Origin: Dioscorea cayenensis subsp. rotundata
Taxonomy: Eukaryota > Streptophyta > Magnoliopsida > Dioscoreales > Dioscoreaceae
Direction of reading: 5' to 3'
NCBI RefSeq assembly: GCF_009730915.1
Contig: NC_052475.1
Span: 31,929,016-31,993,015, forward strand
Length of the DNA: 64,000 nt
Below the pieces are notes generated by a model, which saw only the letters and a list, made by a program, of their open reading frames with translations, did not search any database and was not told the DNA's origin. Shown here piece after piece: positions 11,997 through 23,802 of this stretch. The position numbers and the translations under genes were made by a program. Each line of letters starts with the position of its first letter. Position 1 is the stretch's first letter.

Positions 11997-12075
11997 AAGT
12001 AAGTAATTACTTCATTACATAACATTATTTATATATATATATATAGAGATATAGATTTTTACTAACCTTTCCCAT
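11521..12075 (-). CDS. HMA-2: CxxC-less HMA protein without CaaX box (B-type)
   Basis: Exons are 12067-12075 (MGK), 11873-11951 and 11521-11780, giving 115 aa. The HMA domain reads LKMVLKLTMEDDKKRSKAM, then EIQGEAKDKLVVIGNGVD and LRKKM. The linker is a Lys/Glu repeat (KKEEKKEEKK), shared with HMA-6, which places both in the B subfamily. The tail is Tyr/Pro-rich (NYWSYYNQQPYF, PPPY). The protein stops at PPPYICYI, several residues short of its relatives. The only cysteine near the end is third from last, so no CaaX box is present and the protein should not be prenylated. The first intron contains a long TA microsatellite (about 11956-11994). Confidence 0.88.
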
Positions 12076-14348
12076 GAAGTTGGAGTACTAAAAGGAAGCC
12101 TTGTTCCCAAGAAGTTAGAGTACTGAAACCCATGAAGATATAATCCCTATAAATAAACTAGAGTCGTTTAGTGCATTCTAATTCTATAGAGCCAGAGAGC
12201 CACATAATTAGTTGTGGGGCCATGCATATGGACGCGTCTGAACAGGGTTCTGACGACCGAATTAGTAGTCAACTTAAACACTAAACATGTTTAATAACAT
12301 GCATGACTAGACCTAAATAAGGGGCTAGTGACATTAATTATATTAGTCCTTTTGATTTAATCAAAATCACTTTACTTTACCAAACAAATTTTGGTCTAAC
12401 GGCAGTATTGTTCTATTATAAAAAATTTGGTTTAAAATTTTTTTATTATTTTGATTTAAAACATACTGGACTTAGTGATGCCAAGAGTTTTTTTGGTGCA
12501 AATTTACAACTTAATTAATGTGTAAATGAAGGCATATGAATGAATCTTTATTGTTTTTCTTATGTGCAAGGTACTAATGTATATGTGCTTCATGAATTTA
12601 TAAATAATAAAACACTGTGTTTTAATTTCAGATACTAATTATTATGGCCTTGGTTAGTTTTAGTTTGAGTTGTAAGGGTTGAGACCAAGTCAGAGTCCAA
12701 GTGTTCCCCTGCATGACCATTATTATGACCCAGTTCATAATTATAAATTTCTTCAAAAACCATGGAATTATCAAAAGTAGATGGTATTTTCTGAACATTG
12801 ACTAGTTTTGTCAACAAAGTGAGATCACGTGGAGATACTAAGAAAAGTTAATGCTTTACTAAAGATTAAACAATGACCAACTTTAAATACAAAACCCATT
12901 TTTTAATAATTTGCATGATTGTCATGCGTCACCCTATCGCAAATTCATTTTAATTTTGAAAGAAAAGTGCCTTTTGCTTTTAATAAAGTTTAGATTATAA
13001 TTAGTGTTTGCTGAATTGCTGGTGGTTTTGCTTTTTAAAAGATTTTTTTTTACTAAATTGGTAAGTGACAGTAAAAAGTGAGTGCGGAAATGCATCAATT
13101 ATGGTTATTTGACTAATTTTGTAGGAATAACTTTCACTATGCAATCCTGGAGAAAGTATTTTTCACACAGAACTCGTACATAAGATCTAAAAAAATGAAT
13201 TGTAATTTAAAATACTTGAACACAAGATCTCTAAATCACAACCAACGAATAGTTGTCATTGTGCTAGTCAACAATTTTTAAAAACATTCTTTCCGACCAT
13301 CAAACTAAAAATAATAATAATTTAATTTAAATTTGTGAACTAATTAAATTTACCCTTAATCTACACTCTACAGTCAAATCCTTAATTAGTCTTTTGCCTT
13401 GTCATGGATTTATGAATTTTGAAGTTCAAAAAAATGGTTTTATGGCCCTCCATTTTGCCAATTTATCACTTTGTTTTACTTAAAATATTCTTTATTTGGA
13501 AAATAAATAATATTTTAAAAATACTTTTGATAAATAATAAATACAAGAGTCATATACAATTTATACTAACTTCCTTTTATAAAATTATATTATTCTATAG
13601 ATCTAATCCGACCAAAAAAACATATATGTTTATAAAGAAAGAGACCGAGTAAACGATAATATATATATATATATATATATAAAGACGGAGGGATCCTATG
13701 GAGATACTCAGATACTAACAAAAGTTATGCTTTAATAGATATTAAACAATGACCACCTTTTTACTATAAAACTCAATTTTTTTAATTATTTACATAATCA
13801 CTGTGATTCACCCAAAATTCATTCCACTTTTGAAAGAAAAGAAAAATCTTTTGTATAAACCACTTTGATTTATTTTTATATTTATTTTCATTACTTTTCT
13901 TCACCTCTCATGGACTTCATAATATTTGTTGGTATTTACCTTACATTTTGTGCCACCACTATACTTTTTTAACTGTGCAAAATTTATGGGATTTTACATA
14001 TAATTGTTTAAAGCATTTTGCATAAAAATATTACTCCGAATATATTAGATTGATGAGTTATTTTTAATTATATAATGTTTAATTTTTAAAATTTAAAATT
14101 AATGTTAAATTATTTTTTTTTGGTACTGAATAAAATATTTTATTATGATTTTACTTATTTTTAGAAAATTATTTTTAATATAAAACTTTTAATTTCCCAA
14201 TCACTAGACGTAAAAAATGGTTTTATGGAACATAATTAATATTAAAAAAACTTTGATAAATAATAAACTACAAGAACCAAATCCCCAATAATCTTTAATA
14301 CCACTTTAAAAATTAAAGGTGAGAGTTTAAAGCTTGATAAAAGAGATG
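12076..14348. other. HMA-2 upstream flank with internal duplication
   Basis: The promoter side contains ctataaata near 12148. Two related blocks lie in tandem: 12825-12975 matches 13690-13850 (gagatactaa, attaaacaatgacca, attttgaaagaaaag), and 13410-13560 partly matches 14205-14280. The same material recurs upstream of HMA-7 (40.3-40.64 kb). A TA microsatellite lies at 13660-13680. No gene is seen; the apparent ORFs are AT-rich chance frames. Confidence 0.55.
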
Positions 14349-14356
14349 GTGGTAAC

Positions 14357-14753
14357 TAGAGGTGGGGCACAGCCCGGTTAATCGGCCCGACCCGTCGGGT
14401 TGTGGTTCACTGGCCCACTGATCCGAACCCGGCCCAGCTGGGTGTAGAAACAGCTGGGCCGGGTTGGCCCGTCGAACTCGGCCAGTCCGGATCACAAGAA
14501 ACAGGGTCCGGAACCAGCCCGGCTTTCATGTTGATCCGGCGGGCCTGGCCGGGTTACAACTAGGTTCTAAGCCGGATTTGGCCCGACGGGTTGACCCGCC
14601 AGGCCAACCCGCTGGGCCACGGGTTGGGACAAGCCCAACCAGTAACCGGCCCGTCTCTATGATGGGCCAGTTATGGGTTGTTGGTCCGGTGGGCCTGTTC
14701 CGGACCGGGCACGGGCCTGGCCAGGGTTGTCGGACAGTCCGTGCCTACCTCTA
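14357..14753. mobile_element. GC-rich non-autonomous hAT-like element
   Basis: The ends are inverted: tagaggtggggcac on the left and gtgcctacctcta on the right. The 8-base flanks gtggtaac (14349-14356) and atggtaac (14754-14761) form a target duplication with one mismatch, the length typical of hAT elements. The interior is rich in ccggcccg, ccgggcc and related short palindromic motifs, in sharp contrast to the AT-rich surroundings. The ORFs at 14313-14495 and 14464-14754 are by-products of this composition. Confidence 0.8.
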
Positions 14754-14761
14754 ATGGTAAC

Positions 14762-15560
14762 AAGTCATCAATTATGGATGTTGGTTCATAGTCCAAATTA
14801 TATGTAGATTATATGATCAATCCCTGGCTCGTACGCATGCACCCTGACCCTAATAAAATACATGAGTGATATGACTCATATGAGAATGAGGGTATGAGGG
14901 TATCAATTTTTTGTAAAATTATATCCTTCCACCCAAACATATTCAGTAGTTCTAAACTGATCAAAGGAAATATAAGAAGAGATCAATCAAGTAAATTCTA
15001 AAATCACCAGCAACTTAATTGTAATAGACATAACGCATATTATCAATAGTTTCTCTATTAATTTAATACATAAACCAAGAGCATTGAGACTAAAATAACT
15101 CAAAGCTCCTCGTACTCAATTTACATTTCAAATAATCAAATTTTATTTTATTTAATTAATTAATTTTTTTTTTACAAATGTGCCAAGTATGGACTAATTT
15201 TATTATATTTGATTTTTACAAATGTGACAAATGTGGACTAACACAATGACAGTCCATCAATATATTCTTATCTCATCGGTATGAGAATTGATCGGTTATA
15301 AACATATTCTCACAATAAGAGATTTTTGACATTAATACTATATTTTGAACTTGGACAATGAAGTCTCACAAATCACATAATGAAACTATTACCACCGGAC
15401 TTCGTTTGGTGTATTTGAATTTATAATAATTTTAGAATATTTAAATTATTTCTAACAACTCCTTTAATCCCTATAAAACCTCAATAATAATTAACGTCAA
15501 ACTCCCAAAGAAAGAAAGAAAGAAATGCATGCAAAATGGCTCTATGATATTACTAGGCTC
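14762..15560. other. Intergenic spacer, no gene seen
   Basis: AT-rich sequence without a recognisable gene, next to the HMA-3 pseudogene. Confidence 0.5.
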
Positions 15561-15935
15561 ATATCAAAGAACGAGAAGGATTATAACCATAATTGTCATG
15601 AAAATACTATAAAACATGTGATGGTATTTTAGTTCCAACTTCGCCAACACATAACACCTTGAGAAGTACACCGAGTCTACTCCATGTTCTATCTTTTGCT
15701 TCCCTCTTGAACTATATATCATTGATATAACTCCTAAACAACAATTATAACAAATAATCATCATTTTAGTTCAATAGTATAAAATTATATGAGATTATTA
15801 AAACTATTATCTTTACTAGCTAGATGTGAATATATTTACCATAAAAACAATTAACTGTTTTTCATTGCCTTGAAACCGCTTTTTCTCTCATCCTCCATGT
15901 CCATGTTGAGTTTCACATCACACTCAAGCCTTTGC
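15561..15935 (-). pseudogene. HMA-3: decayed HMA pseudogene
   Basis: On the minus strand, 15838-15935 resembles HMA exon 2 (KLNMDMEDERKSGFKAMKN, then a stop). 15561-15733 resembles exon 3, beginning GVIS after an AG acceptor and keeping HGVDSV where the others have GDGVDSV. The rest of the HMA domain, including LRKK, is no longer readable, and no 9-nt first exon was found. The locus keeps the orientation of the array and lies between HMA-2 and HMA-4. It is best explained as an old tandem copy that has lost function. Confidence 0.7.
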
Positions 15936-16318
15936 ATTTAATTTAATCTTACATGATTAATTAGTCAAATCAATAAAATAAGAGTACAAAGCTGTTTTTT
16001 TTTTCTTATGTAAAAAACTACACCAACAAAAGATATATAAACAACACAAACTACTTCTGTAAGTAATAGTAATAATAAACTTCAACCAAAACATAGACTT
16101 ATAAAGAAACTTAAATTAGTTACCACTGCAACAGACGGGTGGTAAAACATTTTTTTTTATATATAAAAAGTGGTAAAACATTAAACTAGCATGTTTCAAT
16201 CCCTTCCCTTCTAACGCATAGTTGAGGTCTAGTAGAATGTGTGGTAGCTTATTCACATTGTAAAAAAAAAATACTTTAATGCTATCGAGCTCTTTGTAAA
16301 GAGAATATAGAAGTTCTT
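15936..16318. other. Spacer between HMA-3 and LINE A
   Basis: AT-rich sequence. This would be the upstream side of the HMA-3 pseudogene. No gene or named repeat is visible. Confidence 0.45.
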
Positions 16319-18778
16319 AATTTTTTTTAAAAATAAATATGGATAAATCACAACTTTATTGAATAAAATTAACAATAGGAAACAGAAAATAAATCCTCTC
16401 ACCAAAAGTGAGGAATAAAACAAAGTACAATAGGAAATAAAAATACGAAAAAAATAGCTGGAAAGGTGGAAGACACTGTCTGGTCCCTCAGGCCTGCCCA
16501 AACTATCAGAAGGAAACGCCTACTCCCGCACAAGGTTAGGGTTGGAATCGCCAACTTGATTTGAGACTCTAACGCTTAACGCTTAAGAAATTGAGTGAGC
16601 GCTTAATTTTCTGGGATGCTTCATTAAGAGATAGTTGTTGACTATCAGCAGTTGTTGAAAACCAAGAAAGAAACATGTTAGCAGTTTTAACAATTATATT
16701 GTAAAACTGTTAAGGCAATCAAATGAAAAATACGAGTATTTCATTTAGTCCAAATATTCCACAAGATTGGTCTAGTGAAGGAATTGAATGTGGAAAAGAA
16801 TTAGAATCTAAGACTTGAGAGAAAAATGCCCAGATTCGTTTGGAAAAATCACATTCAAGAAAAAGATGGTTAAGCTTCTTAGAGGCTTTGTGACAAAGAA
16901 CGGGTAAATTTTTTCGTGAGTCACTAAACTTTGGCTCATTTTCACTTTGATCACTGAACTTTCAATTTGTATCAATTTAGTCACTCAACTTTAATTTGAT
17001 TTCAACCGGTAATAAATCAAGGATTTCAACACCCAATTGATTACATGACTGTCTAAAAATCTAAGTCAGTTCTCCTATTGACACATTATTAATTCTATTA
17101 GAGATGTCCACGTCATCGAAAAAGAGCCACATCATTCATTTAGAGGTTGAAATATCTTGATTTACTACGAAGTGAAATGAAATTAAAGTTGAGTGATCAA
17201 ATTGATACAAATTGAAGTTCGGTGATCAAAGTGAAAATGAGCCAAAGTTTAGTGACTTACTAGAAAATTTACCTGACAAAGGACACATGTATCTATGGAT
17301 TTTTGAATGTTGCGCATTTTCTTGAAAAGATTTGTAAGAGTGAGAATTTTATCTTTCCCTAGCTAGCAAGCAAAAAGAGTTATTTTGCTAGGGTAACGGA
17401 TTTTCCAGAATTGAGAATAATGCGAGCTACGCATTTTACCATCAATAAGGAATTTATAAAAAGATTTAACTGTGAAATTTCCACTTTTTTCCCAGTGCCC
17501 ATATGTGGATACCTTCCTGATTATTAGAACAATCAGGGATGATTTCTAAGAGAGCGGTTAATATATCAGGGGAAGCTGAGTGAAAGATAGTCTCTGGATT
17601 ATTAATATATTGGATGAATTGTCTGATATTTATCCAAGGAGAAGTACAATCAGGAAAAAAGTGTTGGCCAGAGATCTTTGAGCAATTGCCCAGCATGCCA
17701 TCGGTTAAACCAAAGGGATATGTTAGAACCAATTCTGATAGTTTTTTTTATGCAATATCGAAAAGGAAGTAGTGTGGAGTTCACTCCCTCCCAAAAGAAA
17801 GATTTATTTCTAGATGGGTTGTGAAATAAGATTCCGTTTGGGTTTCTAATTGAGTAATTAGCTTAAATGATTTTAGCCCAACCATTGTTTGGATTGCAAG
17901 TTAATTTCCACCACCACTTCCCAAGTAAAACTTTGTTAAATTCGTGGAGGTTGAGAATTCCCAAGCCTCCCATGTCACTGGGGTCTAGAAATTCTATTCC
18001 AGGCAACTAATCTGATTCCTTTGGAACCCAAGTCAGGACTTTTCCATAACAAATCTCTTCGAATTTGATCAATTTCTTTGATGGCTCCGGTAGGAAGTTT
18101 GAAGACCGACATCCAATAGACTGGAACAGTTGAGAGCATAGAATTAATGAGAGTTAAAGGGCCACCTAGGGATAAAAAATTTGCTTTCCAAGAAATGAGC
18201 CTAGATCGGACCATTCCAATGAGCTTTTGCCCATTCAATGTGTCTTGGTCTTTCGTCCGGAGAGAGGAATCCCTAAGTAAGTAATTGGCAAACAATTTCT
18301 GGAGCAGTTTAAAATTCTGGCATAAGTGTAATGTGGTTGGAAGCCATAATGTGTAGAATACAAACAATTTTTCGAGTAATTGATGGATAGACCAGAAGAC
18401 CTCTCAAAAAGATAAAGGATTAATTTGATAATTTGAAGATCTTCTTGTCCTCCAGCTGAGAAGATTAAGAGGTCGTCTGCATATTGTAAGTGACAAATGT
18501 TGATCGACTGATTCAAAGGAACACCCACTAACACTTTGGATCTAAGTGCATGAGAGAACATAGCACTTAGGACATCTGCAACAAGAGCAAAAAGCAGAGG
18601 GGATAGAGGATCACCTTGTCTCAAATCTCTTTTACATCTAATGTATCTTTGAGTGGTTCCGTTAATGATGAACTGGGTCTTAGCGGTACTAAAAATAACA
18701 TGTATCCCATGAGTCCTTAATTGTCTCTTGATCTCCAAACCCAAGTATGATCTCTTGAATATAATCGTAGTTAGTTAG
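16319..18778 (-). mobile_element. LINE A: 5'-truncated L1-type LINE with nested MITE
   Basis: The minus strand encodes the C-terminal part of a LINE ORF2. 18235-18744 carries reverse transcriptase blocks, including RQGDPLSPLLFALVADVL and the catalytic box QYADDLLIF, followed by GLSINYSKN and YLGIPL. 17975-18367 covers the region downstream of RT (GPLTLINSMLSTVPVYWMS, DLGSKGIRLVAWNRI). A zinc-knuckle-like zf-RVT region and the 3' end follow at lower coordinates. Several frame breaks separate these ORFs, so the copy is dead. The 5' part, including the endonuclease, is missing. A MITE interrupts it at 16902-17273. Related 3' ends occur at 23.2, 29.5 and 37.5 kb, all in the same orientation. Confidence 0.9.
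16902..17273. mobile_element. Mutator-like MITE, copy 1, inside LINE A
   Basis: Long terminal inverted repeats run from ggtaaattttttcgtgagtc to gacttactagaaaatttacc and extend about 50 bases inward (tcactaaactttggctcatt against its complement). The flanks tgacaaagaac (16891-16901) and tgacaaaggac (17274-17284) are an 11-base duplication with one mismatch, fitting MULE-type insertion. LINE sequence continues on both sides, so the MITE is the younger insertion. There is no coding capacity. Confidence 0.85.
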
Positions 18779-18779
18779 A

Positions 18780-19276
18780 AGAAAAAAAAAATCTCTTTTA
18801 TATTTCTCCTTCTTGTTCAGTTTTCTGATGATGCCTCACCTTCATTGTACTCTTCTTGAACAGCATATAGCCCAAAATATTGAACACCGTATGTCTGCTT
18901 GAATTCATGGACCAAATGCTTTTTTCTCATGTGATGTGATGTATCATGAGATGGAGTTCATTAAGAAATTAATAACTAAAACGATCATGCAGCATTTCTG
19001 CAGAAATAGGATGCTGCTTTCAAACGGAGTGGACATGTTATGATCTCTTCTTGAATTCATGAACAGAGTGCTCTGTTTTCACTAGTTTGTAATATACAAG
19101 GATTTATTCATCCACATCCACATCCACATCCACATCCACATCCATATCCACACCCACATCCACATTAAGCTGTATTACTGCAGAAAATAATAATACATAT
19201 AAAAGAATTATGTGCAAAACATTATCAAACTCAAATTTTATGTCATCAACAAACATAATTAATACAAACTCAGATT
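18780..19276. other. HMA 3'-flank block with hexamer minisatellite
   Basis: 18890-19090 matches 7560-7860 and 20270-20600 (ttcattaagaaattaataact, tttctgcagaaata, agtgctctgtt), so it is copied HMA 3' flank. A (CCACAT)n minisatellite with slight variants lies at 19105-19166. Confidence 0.6.
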
Positions 19277-19285
19277 ATGATTCAT

Positions 19286-19370
19286 TCACATGACAAAGCA
19301 ACCAGGATCATTTCTGTATCTATTATCCTTGCGCATGATCATCTGATCATGGTTAGGCACACTAACTGGC

Positions 19371-19402
<32 letters not shown>

Positions 19403-19580
19403 TTTCTTACCATCACCTTTGTATTTGTCATCCTTGTGATCATCTTTCTTCTCCTCAGCAGTAGGAGCACTGACTATCTCGTCGACAACGCTCATCTTCT
19501 TCCTCAGCACCGTCGTCGATTTTAACCAGAACCATTCCATCTCTGATCACCAACAAGCTTGTCCTCCTCTTGTTAACACT
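19286..19580 (-). pseudogene. HMA-4: truncated A-type HMA pseudogene
   Basis: Only the last exon survives. It keeps LRKKMS, EEKKDDHKDDKYKGDGKK, a run of 10 Gln, and a terminal CFVM CaaX-like end with its stop at 19286. Just upstream, the sequence matching exon 3 of HMA-1 (GVISAGLEGEAKDKLVVIGDGVD) has lost bases and frame. Exons 1 and 2 are absent: within about 100 bases the sequence jumps to promoter-like sequence (ttgaacgcgcctttgaa near 19670) that lies far upstream in HMA-1 and HMA-5. A deletion has removed the 5' gene half. A short product starting at the Met near 19540 is possible but would lack half the HMA fold. Confidence 0.75.
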
Positions 19581-20650
19581 TGAAAACCAGAAAAAGCAAA
19601 ATGAAAGCAAGACTTAGAAGAAGCGTGTCATAGTGGCTAAGTAAGAAAACACACATTGTGTTCATTGAACGCGCCTTTGAATTAATCATACTTTGTGAGT
19701 CTACTTCATAATATAAGTTTAATTGTCACGTCAAAATTATTTTAATATAAATTAAGTTTGCATTGATGATCAACTTAATGGACTCGAATTTAAGGTTCAA
19801 GTTGAGTATAACCAATAATTGAAATCCAAGTCAGGTCTCTTCACTGAGTTTTTAGTCTCCCTAGTTAGGTAAGGTTCACCAAGTGAACAAGCCTAGAAGC
19901 TTCATATAAAATAAACCATGAGGGAATGGTTGGTGTCAAGCGTGTGGAATTAGGTTTTAAGAGAGAGAAATACAAGACTTCTTGTGTGTTTGAATGCACA
20001 TTAATTATTTTGGACTTTTCTAAATATAAAGTTAGCAGTGACCCTGATGACTTTTAATAAAGTGAGATAGATATGTGCATTGGAAAGATACCAATAAAAA
20101 ATGTAGCGTTTGATTAATCAAAATTGTATCACCAACAACTAATATAATATCATCTACTCATTACTTATTCATTTATTAAGGATTTAATTACATGGTGATC
20201 ATCCATGCTGACTGATAAATCTTATCATCTTCTTTTTTATTTTTGGTGTGTAGCTAAGGAAAGGTTCATTGCAATTAATCAACATTAGCTTCTGTAATGA
20301 GGTAAAATTCCTTCAGAAAATAGACAATGAAGCAATTATACAATATTTCTGCAGGAACAAGTATGGCTTATTATCAACAGAAGTGCATCTCTCTTCTTGA
20401 AATCATCAACAGTGTGTGTTTTTTTTTTCTTATGTGATAGGATTTATCACGAGATGGAATTATTTAACAAGTTAATAACTAAAACAATCATGGAATATTT
20501 ATGCAGAAATAATTAAGTTGCAGTTCTCAGCAGATTGAATATTTGATGATCTGTTGTACAATTCATCAGCATAGTGCTCTGTTGCTGATGAAAAATTTCT
20601 GACAAAACATTATTAAACACAAATACAAACTCTATCAGGTTACGATTCAT
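19581..20650. other. Spacer between HMA-4 and HMA-5
   Basis: 19600-19900 resembles the A-type HMA promoter side (compare 9040-9110 and 21340-21400). 20250-20600 is the copied HMA 3' flank carrying atatttctgcaggaac and agtgctctgtt motifs. No gene is seen. Confidence 0.55.
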
Positions 20651-20723
20651 TCACATCAAAGAGCAACCAGGATCATATTTGGTCTCAGCAGGAGACTCAT
20701 AGTAATGGTAAGGCAAAGTAACT

Positions 20724-20758
<35 letters not shown>

Positions 20759-21208
20759 TTGCTTGCCATCACCTTCAGATTTATTATCCTTTTTATCAGC
20801 TTTTTTCTGCTCAACAGGACCAATACTGATCAACTCAACGGAACAGCCCATCTTCTTTCTCAGTACACTTATCAGTTTAACAGCATCCACTCCATCCCCA
20901 ATCACAACAAGCTTGTCCTTCGCTTCTCCTTCAAGTCCAGCTGATATAACACCTAAAGAACAGAAAGCAAGAAAAAAATATATATATATATATATAATTT
21001 ATACTGATATAACATGGAATCAGAGCCGGAGCTAGAGTGATGAGTACCGTTAAGACTGACAGCAATTTGCATAACTTTGGACCGTTTCTTATCATCCTGC
21101 AGACTGAGTTTCAGTATCATCTTTTGCTGAAAAATCCATACAAATTAGATGATGTTTATTCATGCATGATAAATATTAATCAAATGGGTTTGGATTCACC
21201 TTTCCCAT
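20651..21208 (-). CDS. HMA-5: CxxC-less HMA protein with poly-Gln linker and CaaX box (A-type)
   Basis: Exons are 21200-21208 (MGK), 21048-21126 and 20651-20952, giving 129 aa. The HMA domain reads QKMILKLSLQDDKKRSKVM, GLEGEAKDKLVVIGDGVD and LRKKMG. The CxxC loop is absent and the Met/Glu of the loop is changed to Leu-Gln. The linker is ADKKDNKSEGDGK followed by 12 Gln (ten CAG and two CAA codons), a likely length-variable microsatellite. The tail YHYYESPAETKYDPGCSLM ends in the CaaX box CSLM. Intron phases match HMA-1, its closest relative here. Both share the GA-rich 5' UTR (21234-21266) and the acgcggttttgaa promoter block. Expected role: small prenylated HMA host protein of the Pik-like clade, by similarity only. 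Confidence 0.9.
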
Positions 21209-21233
21209 GTTATATCCTGCCTTCTTTGCAATT

Positions 21234-21264
<31 letters not shown>

Positions 21265-21739
21265 TTCTTGGAATGAACACAAACCAAAGAAGAAGACTGT
21301 AAACAGAGAGAGAGAAAGCAATACTGTGGGTAAAGGGGATAACACGTTGTCTTTATCAAACGCGGTTTTGAATGGTACTATGTAAAGCTATGTTATAAAA
21401 TGAACTCTTACTATCAAAGACCAAATGGTCTATCAGTAACAATGTCTTTCTTATAACCCTTCGTAAATAATGATATTTCAAATGACATATGAGAATATAT
21501 TTTTGTAATTATGAGTAATAATTGTATATGAGTGGTTCTAGTATTTATGTCTATGTGAACCCTGTCTCCACTTGCTTTGCAAGACTTATACATATACTCG
21601 CTTTGTTATCAGCCTAGCTGCTCATCTTGGCCAAAATAAAAAAAAATAATAATAAAAAATAAATGAACTCTTACAATTTTGGCACCAACTTGATAAACAA
21701 AATGTTTGTGATCAATTGAGGAGGTGAATTTGAATCTTA
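21209..21739. other. HMA-5 promoter side
   Basis: GA-rich 5' UTR and upstream sequence sharing acgcggttttgaa with HMA-1 (near 21360). The final tta (21737-21739) is the target duplication of the following MITE. Confidence 0.5.
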
Positions 21740-22390
21740 GGGCCTGTTTGGATTGCGGAATAGAAATGAGAATAAGGGGAATAAAAAAAGAAGAGGAATG
21801 TGAATGAAAATAAGGGGAATGAGAATAATGCGTTTGGTTTAAGGGAATAAGGATTGAGAATAAAAAAAGTCAAAAGGTAGGATGTAGTAAAATTACATCA
21901 ATACCCTTGTATATAAATAATATGATATTATATAAAATAATAGATTATGTTTAATGAAAATATTTAACATTATTTATTATTAATTATTTTTATAATATAA
22001 ATATATATTTCAATATATTATAATTATATAATTAATCTTAATAATTTATTTAACAATTATATATTTATTAAATTAGTTAATATCATTAAATATGTTTAAT
22101 TAAATTAATTAAATTTTATTTATTTTAATTTCCCAAAATAATTTAATTAAATTATTTTAATAAATAAAGCTAAATATATAAATATGTAATTATATATGTT
22201 AGGGGTATATTAGTAATTTTATAACTAAGGCATACTTCTCCCCCCATTTTTGGGTGGAATAGGATATCTCTCCTAGGAGTAATCCTTTTCCCATGCATGG
22301 AGGCAACTCATGCCTTTCCTGATTACCAAACAAGGGCTTGGGAATGAGATTCCCATTCTCAAGCCTTCAATCCGTGATCCAAACGCCCCC
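21740..22390. mobile_element. Tourist-like (PIF/Harbinger) MITE
   Basis: The termini gggcctgtttggattgcgga and tccgtgatccaaacgccccc are imperfect inverted repeats of the Tourist type. A tta duplication flanks it (21737-21739 and 22391-22393), matching the TWA target preference. The 651-base interior is AT-rich and non-coding. Confidence 0.85.
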
Positions 22391-22393
22391 TTA

Positions 22394-23198
22394 GTTCACT
22401 ATGGGTTGGATATAGATGTATTGAAATATTAACTTTATTTCTATGCATGCCTGTAGTATGTAATTGATCCATGTTTTATAAAATAAGATACTCCCTCCAT
22501 TCTTTTATTACTTGTCACATTTTCAAGTTTTTCTTTGTTTTTTTTTGTTTGTCTATTTATAAATTTTGTGTAACATTAAATATTGTTTTTCAAATTTATC
22601 TTTTATATTTAATGTACTTCTACAACTTTCAATAAATTGTACTCAACTATACATTTTTCAAAGTATATTTTAAATGAGAGTAATATTGTAAAGTTAATCT
22701 AATTTATATAAATTTTAGGTTAGCAACTAATTTCAACTAATTTTTTTAATTGGTTTAAATTAAGTAATATTGATAAGTAAAAAAAACAGAGTGAATAATA
22801 AATAAATAAACATTAAGTAGTCTACTTTGTATATTGCCTTTGGGTCAACTTAAAAATAATTATTAGCTTAAAATTCAAGTGTGATTAGGGGGAATATATT
22901 GATTGTGTTGGGCCATACTTAATAAATAGGTTAGGGGGAATATATTGATTGTTTGACTTAATCAAGTCAACTAAGTTTAGGTCCGGTCAGATCGGGTCAA
23001 CTTGGGTGTAGCTGGAAAAATACGTTAGTGGGGACCTGATCAACAATGAAGTGTGAACCACTAGAAAGATTCCAACAAATTTGTAGTTTTTAATTAATTA
23101 ATCAAAATCATGTGACTTTATTAGTTATTCATTGAGGATTTAATTACATGTTGATCTATGTTGAAATTAATTATAAATTGGTAACCTTCTTTCTCATT
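22394..23198. other. Spacer, no gene seen
   Basis: AT-rich sequence. Around 22480-22800 the text ctccctccattcttttattacttg recalls the ends of Stowaway-like elements, but no matching second end was found. Confidence 0.35.
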
Positions 23199-23802
23199 AT
23201 TATTATTATTATTATTTAATAAAAGTGGATAAAATACAAATTTATTGAATGAGAAACAAACCAAACATAAATAAACAAAGTACCAAAAGTAGCAAGGAAC
23301 ACTGACCAGAGATGAGGTACTAAAGAACAGAAAAGAAAAAACAACAAGTAAAAGACAACAAGAATAGAAAGGAAGATAGCAGCCTCGGTGGCGAAAGCCT
23401 CCGTCTGAAAGCATAGGCCAACAAAGGATGGAAGGAGTATCCTACTCTAAGGCTTGATTTTGATCTGGATCGCCCGTTTGATTCAAAACCCTAGCGCTAA
23501 TGAAGGTGATGGAGCGCTTAATCCTCTGGGAAGCCTCATTCAGAGAGTGTTGATGGCTGTCTGCAGATGTAGAAAACCAAGAAAATTAGCAATTTTAATC
23601 ATTATAGAGTAGGAAGGTGATGCTAGAGATTGAAATATGCGAATATTTCTTTCCAGCCAAATATACCAGAAAATGGCTCTTGAAATAAAATCCCAAAGAG
23701 ATTGAATTTGGGAATGAAGAGAAGGAGCCAATCAGTACAGATCTTGGATATTGAATTAGGGTGAGATTGAAATTCAAGAATTTGGGTGAAGAAAGTCCAA
23801 AT
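23199..23802 (-). mobile_element. LINE B: 3' fragment of an L1-type LINE
   Basis: The minus strand encodes the LINE C-terminal region with SLWDFISRAIFWYIWLERN, aligned by eye with LWDLCSRAIFWTISLERN in LINE D. The element's 3' end is at low coordinates and finishes in an (ATT)n tract (23196-23216). It is 5'-truncated, ending where a MITE begins. Confidence 0.8.

Noticed and set aside
14313-14754. Proline/Arg/Gly-rich ORFs on both strands
   Set aside because: They lie within the GC-rich hAT-like element; low-stop GC composition explains them.
19105-19166. CRISPR-like or telomere-like array
   Set aside because: It is a simple hexamer minisatellite (CCACAT) without spacers and not a plant telomere repeat.
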